Part shown: positions 1 to 13,524 of the stretch, one piece after another | How the letters are laid out: each line of letters starts with the position of its first letter | How positions within the stretch are numbered: position 1 is the stretch's first letter | Assembly: GCF_000021305.1 (NCBI RefSeq) | Contig: NC_011772.1 | Span: 32,501 to 82,500 of the forward strand | DNA: 50,000 nucleotides | Origin: Bacillus cereus G9842 | Lineage (GTDB): Bacteria > Bacillota > Bacilli > Bacillales > Bacillaceae_G | Direction of reading: 5' to 3' | Made by a program: the position numbers and the translations under genes | Notes under the pieces: generated by a model | What the model was told of the DNA's origin: nothing | The model's input: only the letters and a program-made list of their open reading frames with translations | The model's database searches: none

Positions 1-1240
<1,240 letters not shown>

Positions 1241-1292
1241 ATATAATATGTAGCAAATGTTATCTAGTTTTGAAGGAATATGCCTTCAATAG

Positions 1293-1408
1293 TTTGGTGA
1301 TGATGGCAGAGAGGTCACACCCGTTCCCATACCGAACACGGAAGTTAAGCTCTCTAGCGCCGATGGTAGTTGGGACCTTGTCCCTGTGAGAGTAGGACGT
1401 CGCCAAGC
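1293..1408 (+). rRNA. rrf: 5S ribosomal RNA
   Basis: A complete 5S gene of about 116 nt. It begins TTTGGTGATGATGGCAGAG, contains the CCGAACACGGAAGTTAAGC loop, and ends in CGTCGCCAAGC, which pairs with the 5' end. It closes the rRNA operon and is followed directly by a strong terminator. Confidence 0.98.
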
Positions 1409-1413
1409 AACTA

Positions 1414-1443
1414 AAACACGAGTCATTTGACTCGTGTTTTTTT
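1414..1443 (+). terminator. rRNA operon intrinsic terminator
   Basis: Perfect inverted repeat AAACACGAGTCA / TGACTCGTGTTT followed by a run of T. It ends the rRNA operon just downstream of 5S. Confidence 0.93.
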
Positions 1444-1596
1444 GTATTGTTAAAAAGAATGGGAAAGAAGTAATGGTAATACAAACACGTTGCCCAAGAG
1501 TTAATCATATTATATAAGAGATGGGTGTATATTTTTCTGGAAATTGTTAAGGATTAGAAGTATAAAATAGGTTCACTTAAATAGGGAGGGAAGGTT

Positions 1597-1776
1597 ATGA
1601 AATTACAAAGTGAAGTTTGTATTGTTTGTGAGACAAAAAGAAAAGAAGGTATATATGTTTATAATAATTTAATATGTTATGAATGTGAAAAGGATATGGT
1701 GAACACAGAGACAGATGATCCAAAATATATACATTATTTAAAGCAACTTCGAAAATTAGAAGTATCATATTTTTAA
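1597..1776 (+). CDS. csfB: Sigma-G inhibitor Gin (CsfB)
   Basis: A 59-residue protein starting MKLQSEVCIVCETKRKEG, with a GGGAGGG Shine-Dalgarno 8 bases before ATG. Two CxxC pairs are visible (C8/C11 in CIVC and C27/C30 in CYEC), the zinc-knuckle layout of the Gin family. In B. subtilis Gin is made under sigma-F in the forespore, where it blocks premature sigma-G activity, and it also restrains sigma-E later. Position just downstream of an rRNA operon and upstream of yaaO-tmk matches B. subtilis, where xpaC and yaaN intervene. It has its own terminator, so it is monocistronic. I could not identify a convincing sigma-F promoter in 1444-1596. Confidence 0.88.
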   Translation: MKLQSEVCIVCETKRKEGIYVYNNLICYECEKDMVNTETDDPKYIHYLKQLRKLEVSYF

Positions 1777-1802
1777 ATAGGCATATGCCTATTATTTTTT
1801 TT
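1776..1802 (+). terminator. csfB terminator
   Basis: An 18-base perfect palindrome (AATAGGCAT / ATGCCTATT) overlaps the csfB stop codon and is followed by a long T run. Confidence 0.8.
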
Positions 1803-1847
1803 GTTCTGTATAATAGATGGAGAATGAATTATAAGGAAGAGATGTAG

Positions 1848-3269
1848 ATGAATCAAAATCATATGCCTTTATATGAGGCGTTAATAGAGTTTAAAGAAAG
1901 AGGGGCGTTATCTTTTCATGTTCCAGGTCATAAGAATGGTTTAAACTTCCCTCAGAAGGCAATAAGAGAGTTTAAAGATATTCTATCTATTGATGTAACT
2001 GAGTTAGCAGGACTGGATGATTTGCATAGTCCGTTTGAATGTATAGATGAGGCACAACAATTATTGACTGAAGTGTATGATACAAAGAGAAGTTATTTTT
2101 TAATTAATGGTTCAACAGTCGGGAACTTAGCAATGATTTTGTCTTGTTGCAGGGAACATGATATTGTTCTTGTACAAAGAAATTGTCATAAATCAATTAT
2201 TAATGGTTTAAAACTAGCGGGAGCAAATCCCATTTTTTTAGATCCATGGATTGATGAAGCTTATAACGTACCAGTGGGAGTTCGTAATGAAATTATTAAG
2301 AAAGCAATTGGAAAATATCCAAATGCGAAAGCACTCATTTTAACGCATCCTAATTATTATGGTATGGGGATGGATTTAGAGGCAAGCATCGCTTTTGCAC
2401 ATGCACATAAAATCCCTGTTTTGGTAGATGAGGCACATGGGGCACATCTTTGTTTGGGAGAACCATTCCCAAAATCAGCGTTAACATATGGTGCAGATAT
2501 TGTAGTTCATTCTGCACATAAAACATTACCCGCAATGACAATGGGTTCCTATTTACATATAAATGGTCACTTAGTAGACGAAGAGAAGGTTACTACTTAT
2601 TTAAGTATGCTACAATCTAGTAGTCCATCGTATCCAATTATGGCTTCCTTGGATATAGCACGCTTTACAATGGCGCGTATAAAAGAAGAAGGACATGGTG
2701 AAATTGTTGAGTTTTTACGGAGATTTAAGGAACAGTTACGTTCTATTCCACAAATCGCCATTTTAGAATATCCGTTGCAAGACGAGCTAAAGGTTACCGT
2801 ACAAACTCGTTGTCAGTTATCAGGGTACGAATTACAGTCCGTATTTGAAAATGTCGGTATATATACAGAGATGGCTGATCCGTACAATGTCCTATTTATT
2901 TTACCCCTGCAAGTAAATGAGGAGTATATGAAGGTTATAGAGATGATCCGAGTAGCATTGCAACATTATGACGTGAAAGACAAGAGGGAATCTATTCGTT
3001 ATACTTATAAAGGTGAATTCTCTCCTTTGCCGTATACGTATAAACAACTAGAAGGATATGGAACAAAGATAGTATCTATAGAAGAGGCTGTTGGAATGAT
3101 AGCGGCGGAAATGGTAATTCCGTATCCACCTGGAATTCCATTGGTTATGTATGGAGAGAGAATTACTTCAGAGCATAAAGAGCAAATTATGTATTTAGAG
3201 AGAGCAGGAGCTCGTTTTCAAGGTAATACGAAATATATGAAAGTGTATGATATAGAAAGTAGGTTTTAG
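1848..3269 (+). CDS. yaaO: PLP-dependent Orn/Lys/Arg decarboxylase family protein YaaO
   Basis: A 473-residue fold-type I PLP enzyme of the Orn/Lys/Arg decarboxylase major-domain family. The SAHKTL signature holds the predicted Schiff-base lysine (K225), preceded by the DEAHGAH aspartate/histidine motif. The C-terminal decarboxylase domain contains the typical PYPPGIP motif. It lacks the N-terminal wing domain of the long inducible enterobacterial enzymes and has the usual length of the Firmicute YaaO/SpeA-like group. Its substrate cannot be told from sequence; lysine, arginine and ornithine are all possible, and polyamine synthesis is the natural guess. The start has AAGGAAGAG upstream. tmk begins 2 bases after its stop codon, so the two are almost certainly co-transcribed. 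Confidence 0.88.
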
Positions 3270-3270
3270 G

Positions 3271-3897
3271 ATGAAGGGATTATTTGTAACAATTGAGGGT
3301 CCAGAAGGTTCAGGTAAAACAACGTTAATTAAAAGCTTATTACCATATTTTGAACAAAAAGCACAAAAGGTAATGGCGACAAGGGAACCAGGTGGTATTG
3401 CAATTTCTGAGGACATTAGGACGATTTTACATAAACAAGAATATACGATGATGGAAGCACGTACAGAAGCGCTTCTTTATGCTGCTGCGCGCAGACAGCA
3501 TTTAGTAGAAAAAGTTATGCCAGCACTTAATGAGAACTATCTCGTGCTATGTGATCGTTTTATAGATAGTTCTTTAGCATATCAAGGCTATGCAAGAGGG
3601 TTGGGTATGGATAAGGTATTTGAAATAAATCGTTTCGCAACAGAGGACTGTATGCCTAGTTTAACAATTTATCTAGACATTGAGCCTGAGGTTGGTTTGG
3701 CTCGAATTGAAAAAGATGCAGGACGTGAAGTAAATCGACTAGATATGGAAGATATCTCTTTCCATAAACGTGTGCGCGAAGGGTATTTACAAGTTGTAGA
3801 ACGTTTCTCGGATCGTATTGTATTGGTAAATGCTGATCAGCCGATGGAAAAACTTATAGAAGAAGTTGTTCAGATTATAGAAGATAAATTGTTATAA
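3271..3897 (+). CDS. tmk: Thymidylate kinase
   Basis: A 208-residue enzyme that phosphorylates dTMP to dTDP with ATP, an essential step of dTTP synthesis. The P-loop GPEGSGKTT is at residues 10-18, the DRFIDSS motif starts near residue 95, and the TREPGG motif that contacts the dTMP phosphate is near residue 37. Length is typical. Only a weak AGG precedes the ATG, which lies one base past the yaaO stop, so translation is probably coupled to yaaO. In B. subtilis darA and yaaR separate tmk from holB; here only 35 bases do. Confidence 0.97.
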
Positions 3898-3932
3898 TAG
3901 AAGGAAAGAATGAAATAAGTGAGGTATGCATT

Positions 3933-4916
3933 ATGATGAAGACGTGGGAGCAGCTTTCTGCTATACAACCCATCGGTGTAAAAATGTTGATGAATAGCAT
4001 TGCAAAAGAGCGTATATCCCACGCTTACTTGTTAGAGGGAGGGAAAGGTACGGGAAAGTTTGCGACAGCAATTCAAATGGCAAAGAGTTTCCTCTGTTCT
4101 CAGCGGAATGGAGTAGAGCCCTGCCATGTATGCACAAATTGTAAGCGAATTGATTCAGGTAACCACCCTAACTTACATATTGTAAAACCAGACGGATTAT
4201 CTATTAAGAAGCAGCAAATTCATGATTTACAAGAAGAGTTTTCAAAAACAGGATTAGAGGCAAATAAAAAATTATATATTATTGAGCACGCAGATCGTAT
4301 GACAGCAAATGCGGCAAATACACTTTTGAAATTTTTAGAAGAACCAAGTAGTGATACAACCGCTATTTTACTTACTGAACAAAGTCATCAAATTTTAAAT
4401 ACGATTTTATCTCGCTGCCAAGTTGTTACGTTTAGACCGTTACCTACGGAATCTTTAATTAGAAGATTACAGGAAGAAGGTATTACAGCATCTTTATCGA
4501 CACTTGCTGCTCAACTCACAAATAGTTTTGATGAAGCTTTAGCTTTATGTAGTGATGAATGGTTTGCACAAGCACGAGCTTTAGTGATAAAATTATGTGA
4601 AGCGCTCGAAAAAGATAAAACCTCTATTTTTTTTGTACAAGAAAAATGGGGAAAACACTTTGGAGAGAAAGAACAATTACAACAAGGTTTAGATATGTTA
4701 CTCCTTATTTATAAGGATTTACTATATGTTCAACTTGGAGAAGAAGATCGTCTTGTTTTTCATGAGCAGAAAGAGATGTTTGAATCGTTTTCCTATGCTC
4801 AGAAGCGCATTGTATCAGCTCTCTTTAATATATTAGAGGCAAAAAATAGAATCAACGCTAATGTAAATGCGCAGCTTGTGTTCGAACAGTTAGTGTTGCG
4901 GTTGCAGGAGGGATGA
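3933..4916 (+). CDS. holB: DNA polymerase III subunit delta'
   Basis: A 327-residue clamp-loader subunit that works with HolA and DnaX to load the sliding clamp. AAA+ features are clear: P-loop GGKGTGK (residues 36-42), a zinc-binding set C55/C64/C67/C70, and the delta' motif LLKFLEEPS with a following SRCQ sensor motif. Two ATG codons occur in tandem (3933 and 3936); the first lies 7 bases from GAGGT and is used. Its stop is 5 bases before the preferred ricT start, so the two form an operon. Confidence 0.95.
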   Translation: MMKTWEQLSAIQPIGVKMLMNSIAKERISHAYLLEGGKGTGKFATAIQMAKSFLCSQRNGVEPCHVCTNCKRIDSGNHPNLHIVKPDGLSIKKQQIHDLQEEFSKTGLEANKKLYIIEHADRMTANAANTLLKFLEEPSSDTTAILLTEQSHQILNTILSRCQVVTFRPLPTESLIRRLQEEGITASLSTLAAQLTNSFDEALALCSDEWFAQARALVIKLCEALEKDKTSIFFVQEKWGKHFGEKEQLQQGLDMLLLIYKDLLYVQLGEEDRLVFHEQKEMFESFSYAQKRIVSALFNILEAKNRINANVNAQLVFEQLVLRLQEG

Positions 4917-4921
4917 CCGTT

Positions 4922-6114
<1,193 letters not shown>

Positions 6115-6152
6115 AATTACCTTTCCAATTATAATTGGAAAGGTAATTTTTT
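6115..6152 (+). terminator. Terminator after yabA
   Basis: A long perfect hairpin, AATTACCTTTCCAATT / AATTGGAAAGGTAATT, followed by T residues and immediately downstream of the yabA stop. Confidence 0.9.
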
Positions 6153-6196
6153 ATACATGAAATAGGGTAGGTTAAGGGTAAGAAAAGGAGCAGTAT

Positions 6197-6937
6197 ATGA
6201 ATTTATATGAAGATGAACGTTTAGATTACTTATTAGCGCAAGACATGAAGATTATACAAAGCCCATCAGTATTTAATTTTTCTTTAGATGCTGTTTTACT
6301 GGCAGATTTTGCATGGGTACCAATTCAAAAGGGGAATTTACTTGATTTGTGTACAGGTAACGCAGTTGTCCCCCTTCTATTAAGTACAAGAACAAAAGGA
6401 AAGATTACTGGTGTGGAAATTCAAGAACGCTTATATGATATGGGAGTAAGAAGTGTTCAATATAATGGGCTGGAAGAAAGAATTCACCTCATACATGGAG
6501 ATTTGAAAGATATGCCAGAGAAACTCGGACGTCATCAATATGATGTTGTTACATGTAATCCACCATATTTTCAAACACCTCAAACTTCAGAGAAAAATAT
6601 GAATGAACATTTAGCGATAGCTCGTCATGAAATTATGTGTACATTAGAAGATGTTGTATCTGCAAGTAGTCAGTTAGTAAAACAAGGTGGGAAAGTGGCG
6701 TTTGTACATCGTCCAGGGCGATTACTCGACATTGTCACATTAATGCGTAAATATAGAATTGAACCAAAGCGTGTGCGATTTGTTTATCCTAAGGTTGGAA
6801 AAGAAGCAAATACATTGTTAATTGAAGGAATTAAGGATGGAAATGCAGATTTAAAAATTTTACCACCTCTCGTTGTATATGAGAACAATAACGAATATAC
6901 AAAGGAGATACGTTCAATTTTATATGGAGAAGAATAA
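6197..6937 (+). CDS. trmN6: tRNA1(Val) adenine-N6 methyltransferase family protein (YabB)
   Basis: A 246-residue class I SAM-dependent methyltransferase. The SAM motif [14 protein letters not shown] is near residues 52-65 and the adenine-N6 catalytic motif NPPYF starts at N121. It belongs to the TrmN6/YfiC family, which modifies A37 of tRNA-Val in E. coli; the same activity here is inferred from the family. Start ATG has AAGGAG upstream. The GIY-YIG gene that follows overlaps its last 14 bases, and rsmI overlaps that one in turn, giving a tight three-gene unit. Confidence 0.9.
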   Translation: MNLYEDERLDYLLAQDMKIIQSPSVFNFSLDAVLLADFAWVPIQKGNLLDLCTGNAVVPLLLSTRTKGKITGVEIQERLYDMGVRSVQYNGLEERIHLIHGDLKDMPEKLGRHQYDVVTCNPPYFQTPQTSEKNMNEHLAIARHEIMCTLEDVVSASSQLVKQGGKVAFVHRPGRLLDIVTLMRKYRIEPKRVRFVYPKVGKEANTLLIEGIKDGNADLKILPPLVVYENNNEYTKEIRSILYGEE

Positions 6938-7214
6938 GCATTTTTTTTATGTGGTAGAGTGCTCTGATGGAAGTTATTATGCTGGATATACAAACCATAT
7001 CGAAAAACGAATTCAGACTCATAATAGCGGCAAAGGAGCTAAGTATACACGCGTCAGGCTTCCTGTCGTTTTAAAATATGTAGAGACCCATGATGATAAA
7101 CGTACAGCTATGCAAGCGGAGTATTACTTTAAGCAATTAACGAGAAAACAAAAAGAGGCATATATGCAAAAAGGAGAACGCTATGTGGCAACAAAAAAGC
7201 TTTCAACAAAATGA
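6924..7214 (+). CDS. yazA: GIY-YIG nuclease superfamily protein YazA (UPF0213)
   Basis: A 96-residue single-domain GIY-YIG protein. The motif appears as [16 protein letters not shown] (residues 8-23), followed by the conserved region ending YTRVRLPV. Function is unknown; members resemble the nuclease domain of UvrC and of SLX1. The start chosen is ATG 6924, inside the end of trmN6; in-frame TTG 6873 and ATG 6879 lie upstream but lie well before the family start. AAGGAG at 6902-6907 is rather far (16 bases), so translational coupling is likely. It overlaps rsmI by 32 bases. Confidence 0.85.
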   Translation: MEKNKHFFYVVECSDGSYYAGYTNHIEKRIQTHNSGKGAKYTRVRLPVVLKYVETHDDKRTAMQAEYYFKQLTRKQKEAYMQKGERYVATKKLSTK

Positions 7215-8058
7215 AAAGGGAGTTTTATATTTAGTACCAACTCCTATTGGAAATTTAGAAGATATGACATTTCGTGCAATCCGAATTTTAAAAGAAGTTG
7301 ATTTAATTGCTGCTGAAGATACGAGACAAACGAAAAAACTTTGTAATTATTTTGAAATTGAAACACCTGTCACGAGTTATCATGAGCACAATAAAGAAGT
7401 AAGTGGGAAGAAAATATTAGAGAAATTAGAGGATGGAAAGAATGTAGCACTTGTTAGTGACGCTGGTATGCCGTGTATTTCTGATCCAGGTTACGATATT
7501 GTTGTTGAGGCAGTAGCTGAGCAATATCATGTAATTCCGCTTCCTGGAGCAAATGCAGCCCTTACAGCATTAATTGCATCTGGTCTTGAAACAAAGCAGT
7601 TTTATTTCTATGGTTTCTTGCAGAGAAATAAAAAGGAACGAAAGATGGAGTTAGAAAAGCTTCGTTATGTACAAACTACAATGATGTTTTATGAAGCGCC
7701 TCATCGTTTAGATGATACTTTAATTTCGATGCAGGAAGTGTTGGGAAATAGAGAGATTGTATTATGTCGGGAGTTAACGAAAAAATTTGAGGAATTTATT
7801 CGAGGAACAGTCGAAGAAGCAATTGAGTGGACGAAGCAAAATGAGGTACGTGGTGAGTTTTGTATTTTAGTAGCTGGTTCGACAGAAGAACCTGCTCCAG
7901 AAGAACAATGGTGGGAATCTCTTTCAGTATATGATCATATTGAACACTATATAAATGAAAAAGGTATGAATTCAAAAGAAGCGATTAAAACAGTCGCTAA
8001 AGATCGAGATTTGTCGAAAAGAGATGTATATCAAATCTATCATGTCGATAAAAAATAA
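7183..8058 (+). CDS. rsmI: 16S rRNA (cytidine1402-2'-O)-methyltransferase RsmI
   Basis: A 291-residue tetrapyrrole-methylase-fold enzyme that 2'-O-methylates C1402 in the decoding centre. Family motifs are clear: LVPTPIGNLEDMT (residues 17-29), AAEDTRQTKKL, and SDAGMPCISDPG from about residue 92. The ATG has AAAAAGGAG at the right distance and lies inside yazA in another frame. The gene ends 20 bases from the end of convergent abrB, sharing a bidirectional terminator. Confidence 0.95.
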   Translation: MWQQKSFQQNEKGVLYLVPTPIGNLEDMTFRAIRILKEVDLIAAEDTRQTKKLCNYFEIETPVTSYHEHNKEVSGKKILEKLEDGKNVALVSDAGMPCISDPGYDIVVEAVAEQYHVIPLPGANAALTALIASGLETKQFYFYGFLQRNKKERKMELEKLRYVQTTMMFYEAPHRLDDTLISMQEVLGNREIVLCRELTKKFEEFIRGTVEEAIEWTKQNEVRGEFCILVAGSTEEPAPEEQWWESLSVYDHIEHYINEKGMNSKEAIKTVAKDRDLSKRDVYQIYHVDKK

Positions 8059-8085
8059 GCTTCTCATAATTGAGAAGCTTATTTT
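8054..8085. terminator. Bidirectional terminator between rsmI and abrB
   Basis: The inverted repeat AATAAGCTTCTCA / TGAGAAGCTTATT has A residues on the left and T residues on the right, so it can end transcription from both convergent genes. It overlaps both stop codons. Confidence 0.88.
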
Positions 8086-8363
8086 GCTGTTTCGATATAA
8101 TCTTGAAGTTCGTTTAAGATTTGCTCAGCGCCTTCTTTGCTTAAGATGATTTTACCTTCAGCTAAAGAAAGGTTACCGTCAGATACTTCACCAGTTACTT
8201 GGCAAGTCATGTTTGGTTTATATTTTTTTAAGATGATTTTCTCGTCATCAACATAGATTTCAAGAGCATCCTTTTCTGCAATACCTAAAGTACGGCGTAA
8301 TTCGATTGGAATTACTACACGACCTAATTCATCAACTTTACGAACAATACCAGTAGATTTCAT
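8079..8363 (-). CDS. abrB: Transition-state regulator AbrB
   Basis: A 94-residue DNA-binding protein that represses post-exponential genes during growth. The N-terminal swapped-hairpin domain, starting MKSTGIVRKVDELGRVVIPI, matches B. subtilis AbrB almost residue for residue; the C-terminal half mediates multimerisation. The start is fixed by AGGAGG at 8373-8378 on the minus strand; the longer in-frame ORF up to 8459 includes the promoter and is not coding. This is the only minus-strand gene in the window. Its paralogue-domain relative spoVT lies at 25420, and a predicted target, spoVG, at 17763. Confidence 0.97.
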   Translation of the reverse strand: MKSTGIVRKVDELGRVVIPIELRRTLGIAEKDALEIYVDDEKIILKKYKPNMTCQVTGEVSDGNLSLAEGKIILSKEGAEQILNELQDYIETAK

Positions 8364-8415
8364 AATTTTTTTCCTCCTAAATAAATAGTTTATAAGTTTC
8401 GAGTCTATTTTTAGA

Positions 8416-8432
8416 TTCGTCATTTTTCGACA
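8416..8432 (-). promoter_or_regulatory. Tandem Spo0A boxes (0A boxes) of abrB
   Basis: Two exact TTCGNCA heptamers (reverse complement of the 0A box TGNCGAA) at 8416-8422 and 8426-8432, ten bases apart, so on the same face of the helix. They lie about 11-28 bases downstream of the predicted start site of abrB. Phosphorylated Spo0A represses abrB through tandem boxes placed this way in B. subtilis; the same control is inferred here. Confidence 0.82.
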
Positions 8433-8449
8433 AAATACCCTATGGACAT

Positions 8450-8478
8450 ATGATACCAATCATTTACATTTCCGTCAA
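8450..8478 (-). promoter_or_regulatory. Sigma-A promoter of abrB
   Basis: Read on the minus strand: TTGACG (8478-8473), 17-base spacer, TATCAT (8455-8450). The start site is expected near 8443, which puts the two 0A boxes just inside the transcript. Confidence 0.82.
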
Positions 8479-8693
8479 TTCTTAAATTCTATATTTTTTA
8501 AAAAGATTTATAGATTTCTTATTTCTTATATATAATAGATTGAGAGGAAATTCCACAATTATTTACATTGTTTTCTGAAAAATTAACAAATTTTAAGTGG
8601 AGATTGTATATTTTTTTGGAATATGAGCAATAGATGATAAAGATATCGAGCATTAAGAACCCAAATTCAAAATTAGGTTGGGGTAAAGAAGAT

Positions 8694-8785
8694 AAGTGAG
8701 ATTCGGGCTGCTCGTAAAAGCCCGATTGATGTGGGCTAATAATCAGTGGGGATGAACAAAAACCCCGCTGATTAAAGTTTCACTT
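8694..8785 (+). repeat. Structured dispersed repeat, bcr1-like
   Basis: A nested set of inverted repeats with no ORF. A closing stem pairs AAGTGA (8694-8699) with TCACTT (8780-8785). Inside are hairpin CGGGCT/AGCCCG (8704-8724) and an 11-bp hairpin, AATCAGTGGGG with CCCCGCTGATT (8741-8773). Text of this kind recurs between genes throughout B. cereus-group genomes, and I believe it is the bcr1 family (about 155 bp) or a close relative. The assignment is from memory. The element may extend left to about 8640, where AACCCAA / TTGGGGT is a further weak inverted repeat. There is no U run, so it is not a standard terminator. Confidence 0.6.
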
Positions 8786-8808
8786 TATATATGAGTTTTT
8801 GATATACT
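8779..8808 (+). promoter_or_regulatory. Possible metS promoter
   Basis: TTCACT (8779-8784), 18-base spacer, TATACT (8803-8808). The -35 falls in the right end of the repeat described at 8694-8785. The match is weak in the -35. No T-box leader is present upstream of metS. Confidence 0.35.
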
Positions 8809-8816
8809 GTTTATAA

Positions 8817-10832
<2,016 letters not shown>

Positions 10833-10847
10833 TTAAGACAAGAAAAG

Positions 10848-10890
10848 AGATGTTTCACGTGTAACATGTGTGAAGCGTCTTTTTTCTTTT
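10848..10890 (+). terminator. metS terminator
   Basis: An imperfect hairpin with arms AGATGTTTCAC and GTGAAGCGTCT (two G.U pairs), followed by T6. Confidence 0.8.
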
Positions 10891-10998
10891 TACACTCTCT
10901 ATTTTTGCATTAAGATTGTAGTATTGTTATCGTTAAGTTATTAAAGAACTTATTTTTGTAGAATAAACTTGATTTCAATATAAAAGGAGTTATGTATT

Positions 10999-11766
10999 AT
11001 GTTGTTTGATACACATTCACATTTGAATGCAGAGCAATTCGAAGAAGATTTGCAAGAAGTTATTGCCCGAATGAAAGAAGCGGGAGTTACTTATACAGTT
11101 GTTGTTGGTTTTGATGAAGTAACGATAAAAAAGGCGATGGAATTAGCTGAAGCCTATGATTTTATTTACGCTGCGGTTGGATGGCATCCAGTTGATGCAA
11201 TTGACATGACAGAAGAACATTTAGCTTGGTTAGAAGAACTTGCTTCTCATCCTAAAGTCGTTGCACTTGGAGAAATGGGTTTAGATTATCACTGGGATAA
11301 GTCTCCAAAAGAAATACAGAAAGAAGTATTCCGTAAACAAATTACATTAGCTAAAAAAGTGAAATTGCCGATTATTATACATAACCGCGATGCAACTCAA
11401 GATATTGTTGATATTCTAGAAGAAGAGAATGCAGCTGAAGTAGGAGGCATTATGCATTGCTTTAGCGGCAGCGTAGAAGTAGCAGAGCGATGTGTTGATA
11501 TGAACTTTTTAATTTCGTTAGGCGGACCAGTTACATTTAAAAATGCTAAGAAGCCGAAAGAGGTTGCTACGGAGATTCCATTAGAGAAATTGTTAATAGA
11601 GACGGATTGTCCGTATCTAACGCCGCATCCATTTCGAGGGAAACGAAATGAACCGAGTTATGTAAAACTCGTAGCAGAAGAAATTGCGAATTTAAAAGGA
11701 ATTTCTTATGAGGAAGTAGCAGAAATGACAACCAAAAATGCAAAATTTTTATTTGGTGTTGAATAA
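10999..11766 (+). CDS. tatD: TatD family metal-dependent DNase (YabD)
   Basis: A 255-residue TIM-barrel hydrolase with all TatD metal ligands: HxH (H6, H8), E92 in GEMGLDYHW, the histidine of IIHNRDA (about 128), H153 in HCFSG, and D203 in ETDCPYLTP. Family members are 3'-5' exonucleases or endonucleases linked to DNA repair and fragmentation. AAAGGAG lies upstream of ATG. In B. subtilis yabE follows; here the next gene is rnmV. Confidence 0.93.
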   Translation: MLFDTHSHLNAEQFEEDLQEVIARMKEAGVTYTVVVGFDEVTIKKAMELAEAYDFIYAAVGWHPVDAIDMTEEHLAWLEELASHPKVVALGEMGLDYHWDKSPKEIQKEVFRKQITLAKKVKLPIIIHNRDATQDIVDILEEENAAEVGGIMHCFSGSVEVAERCVDMNFLISLGGPVTFKNAKKPKEVATEIPLEKLLIETDCPYLTPHPFRGKRNEPSYVKLVAEEIANLKGISYEEVAEMTTKNAKFLFGVE

Positions 11767-11799
11767 AAAAGAATGGGGAAACCTGTTCTTTTTTATTTT
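11765..11799 (+). terminator. Probable terminator after tatD
   Basis: A-rich arm AAAAAGAATGG pairs with CCTGTTCTTTTT around a GGAAA loop just past the tatD stop. A weak, AT-rich hairpin that could work in both directions. Confidence 0.6.
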
Positions 11800-11981
11800 G
11801 AAAAAACACTAGTAGAAGTGATGAAGAAAATAAATGTGAATGATGAAGTGTTACAATAAGGACAGAGAACAAAGATTTTTCTATTCTATTTTTTAAAATA
11901 TAAGAATGGGGAAAATAATAATGGAAAAGTCGTCATTTTTTTGTTTTACTAAGTAGAGACGAAACGAGTGTGGAGGCAAGC

Positions 11982-13414
<1,433 letters not shown>

Positions 13415-13422
13415 GAATATGA

Positions 13423-13453
13423 AAGGGACAGTTCAACTTGAACTGTCCCTTTT
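13423..13453 (+). terminator. rsmA terminator
   Basis: A 13-bp perfect stem, AAGGGACAGTTCA / TGAACTGTCCCTT, then T residues. Confidence 0.9.
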
Positions 13454-13456
13454 GTC

Positions 13457-13484
13457 ACCTTTCTCCCTCTAAATTCATATTTTA
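13457..13484 (+). promoter_or_regulatory. Candidate sigma-K promoter of yabG
   Basis: The -10 CATATTTTA (13476-13484) fits CATANNNTA exactly, and the -35 AC core (13457-13458) is 17 bases upstream. YabG is sigma-K-dependent in B. subtilis, which supports the call. Confidence 0.65.
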
Positions 13485-13524
13485 AAAACAGGTAAGATGG
13501 CCTAATGAGTTTGGAGGTAGGAGA

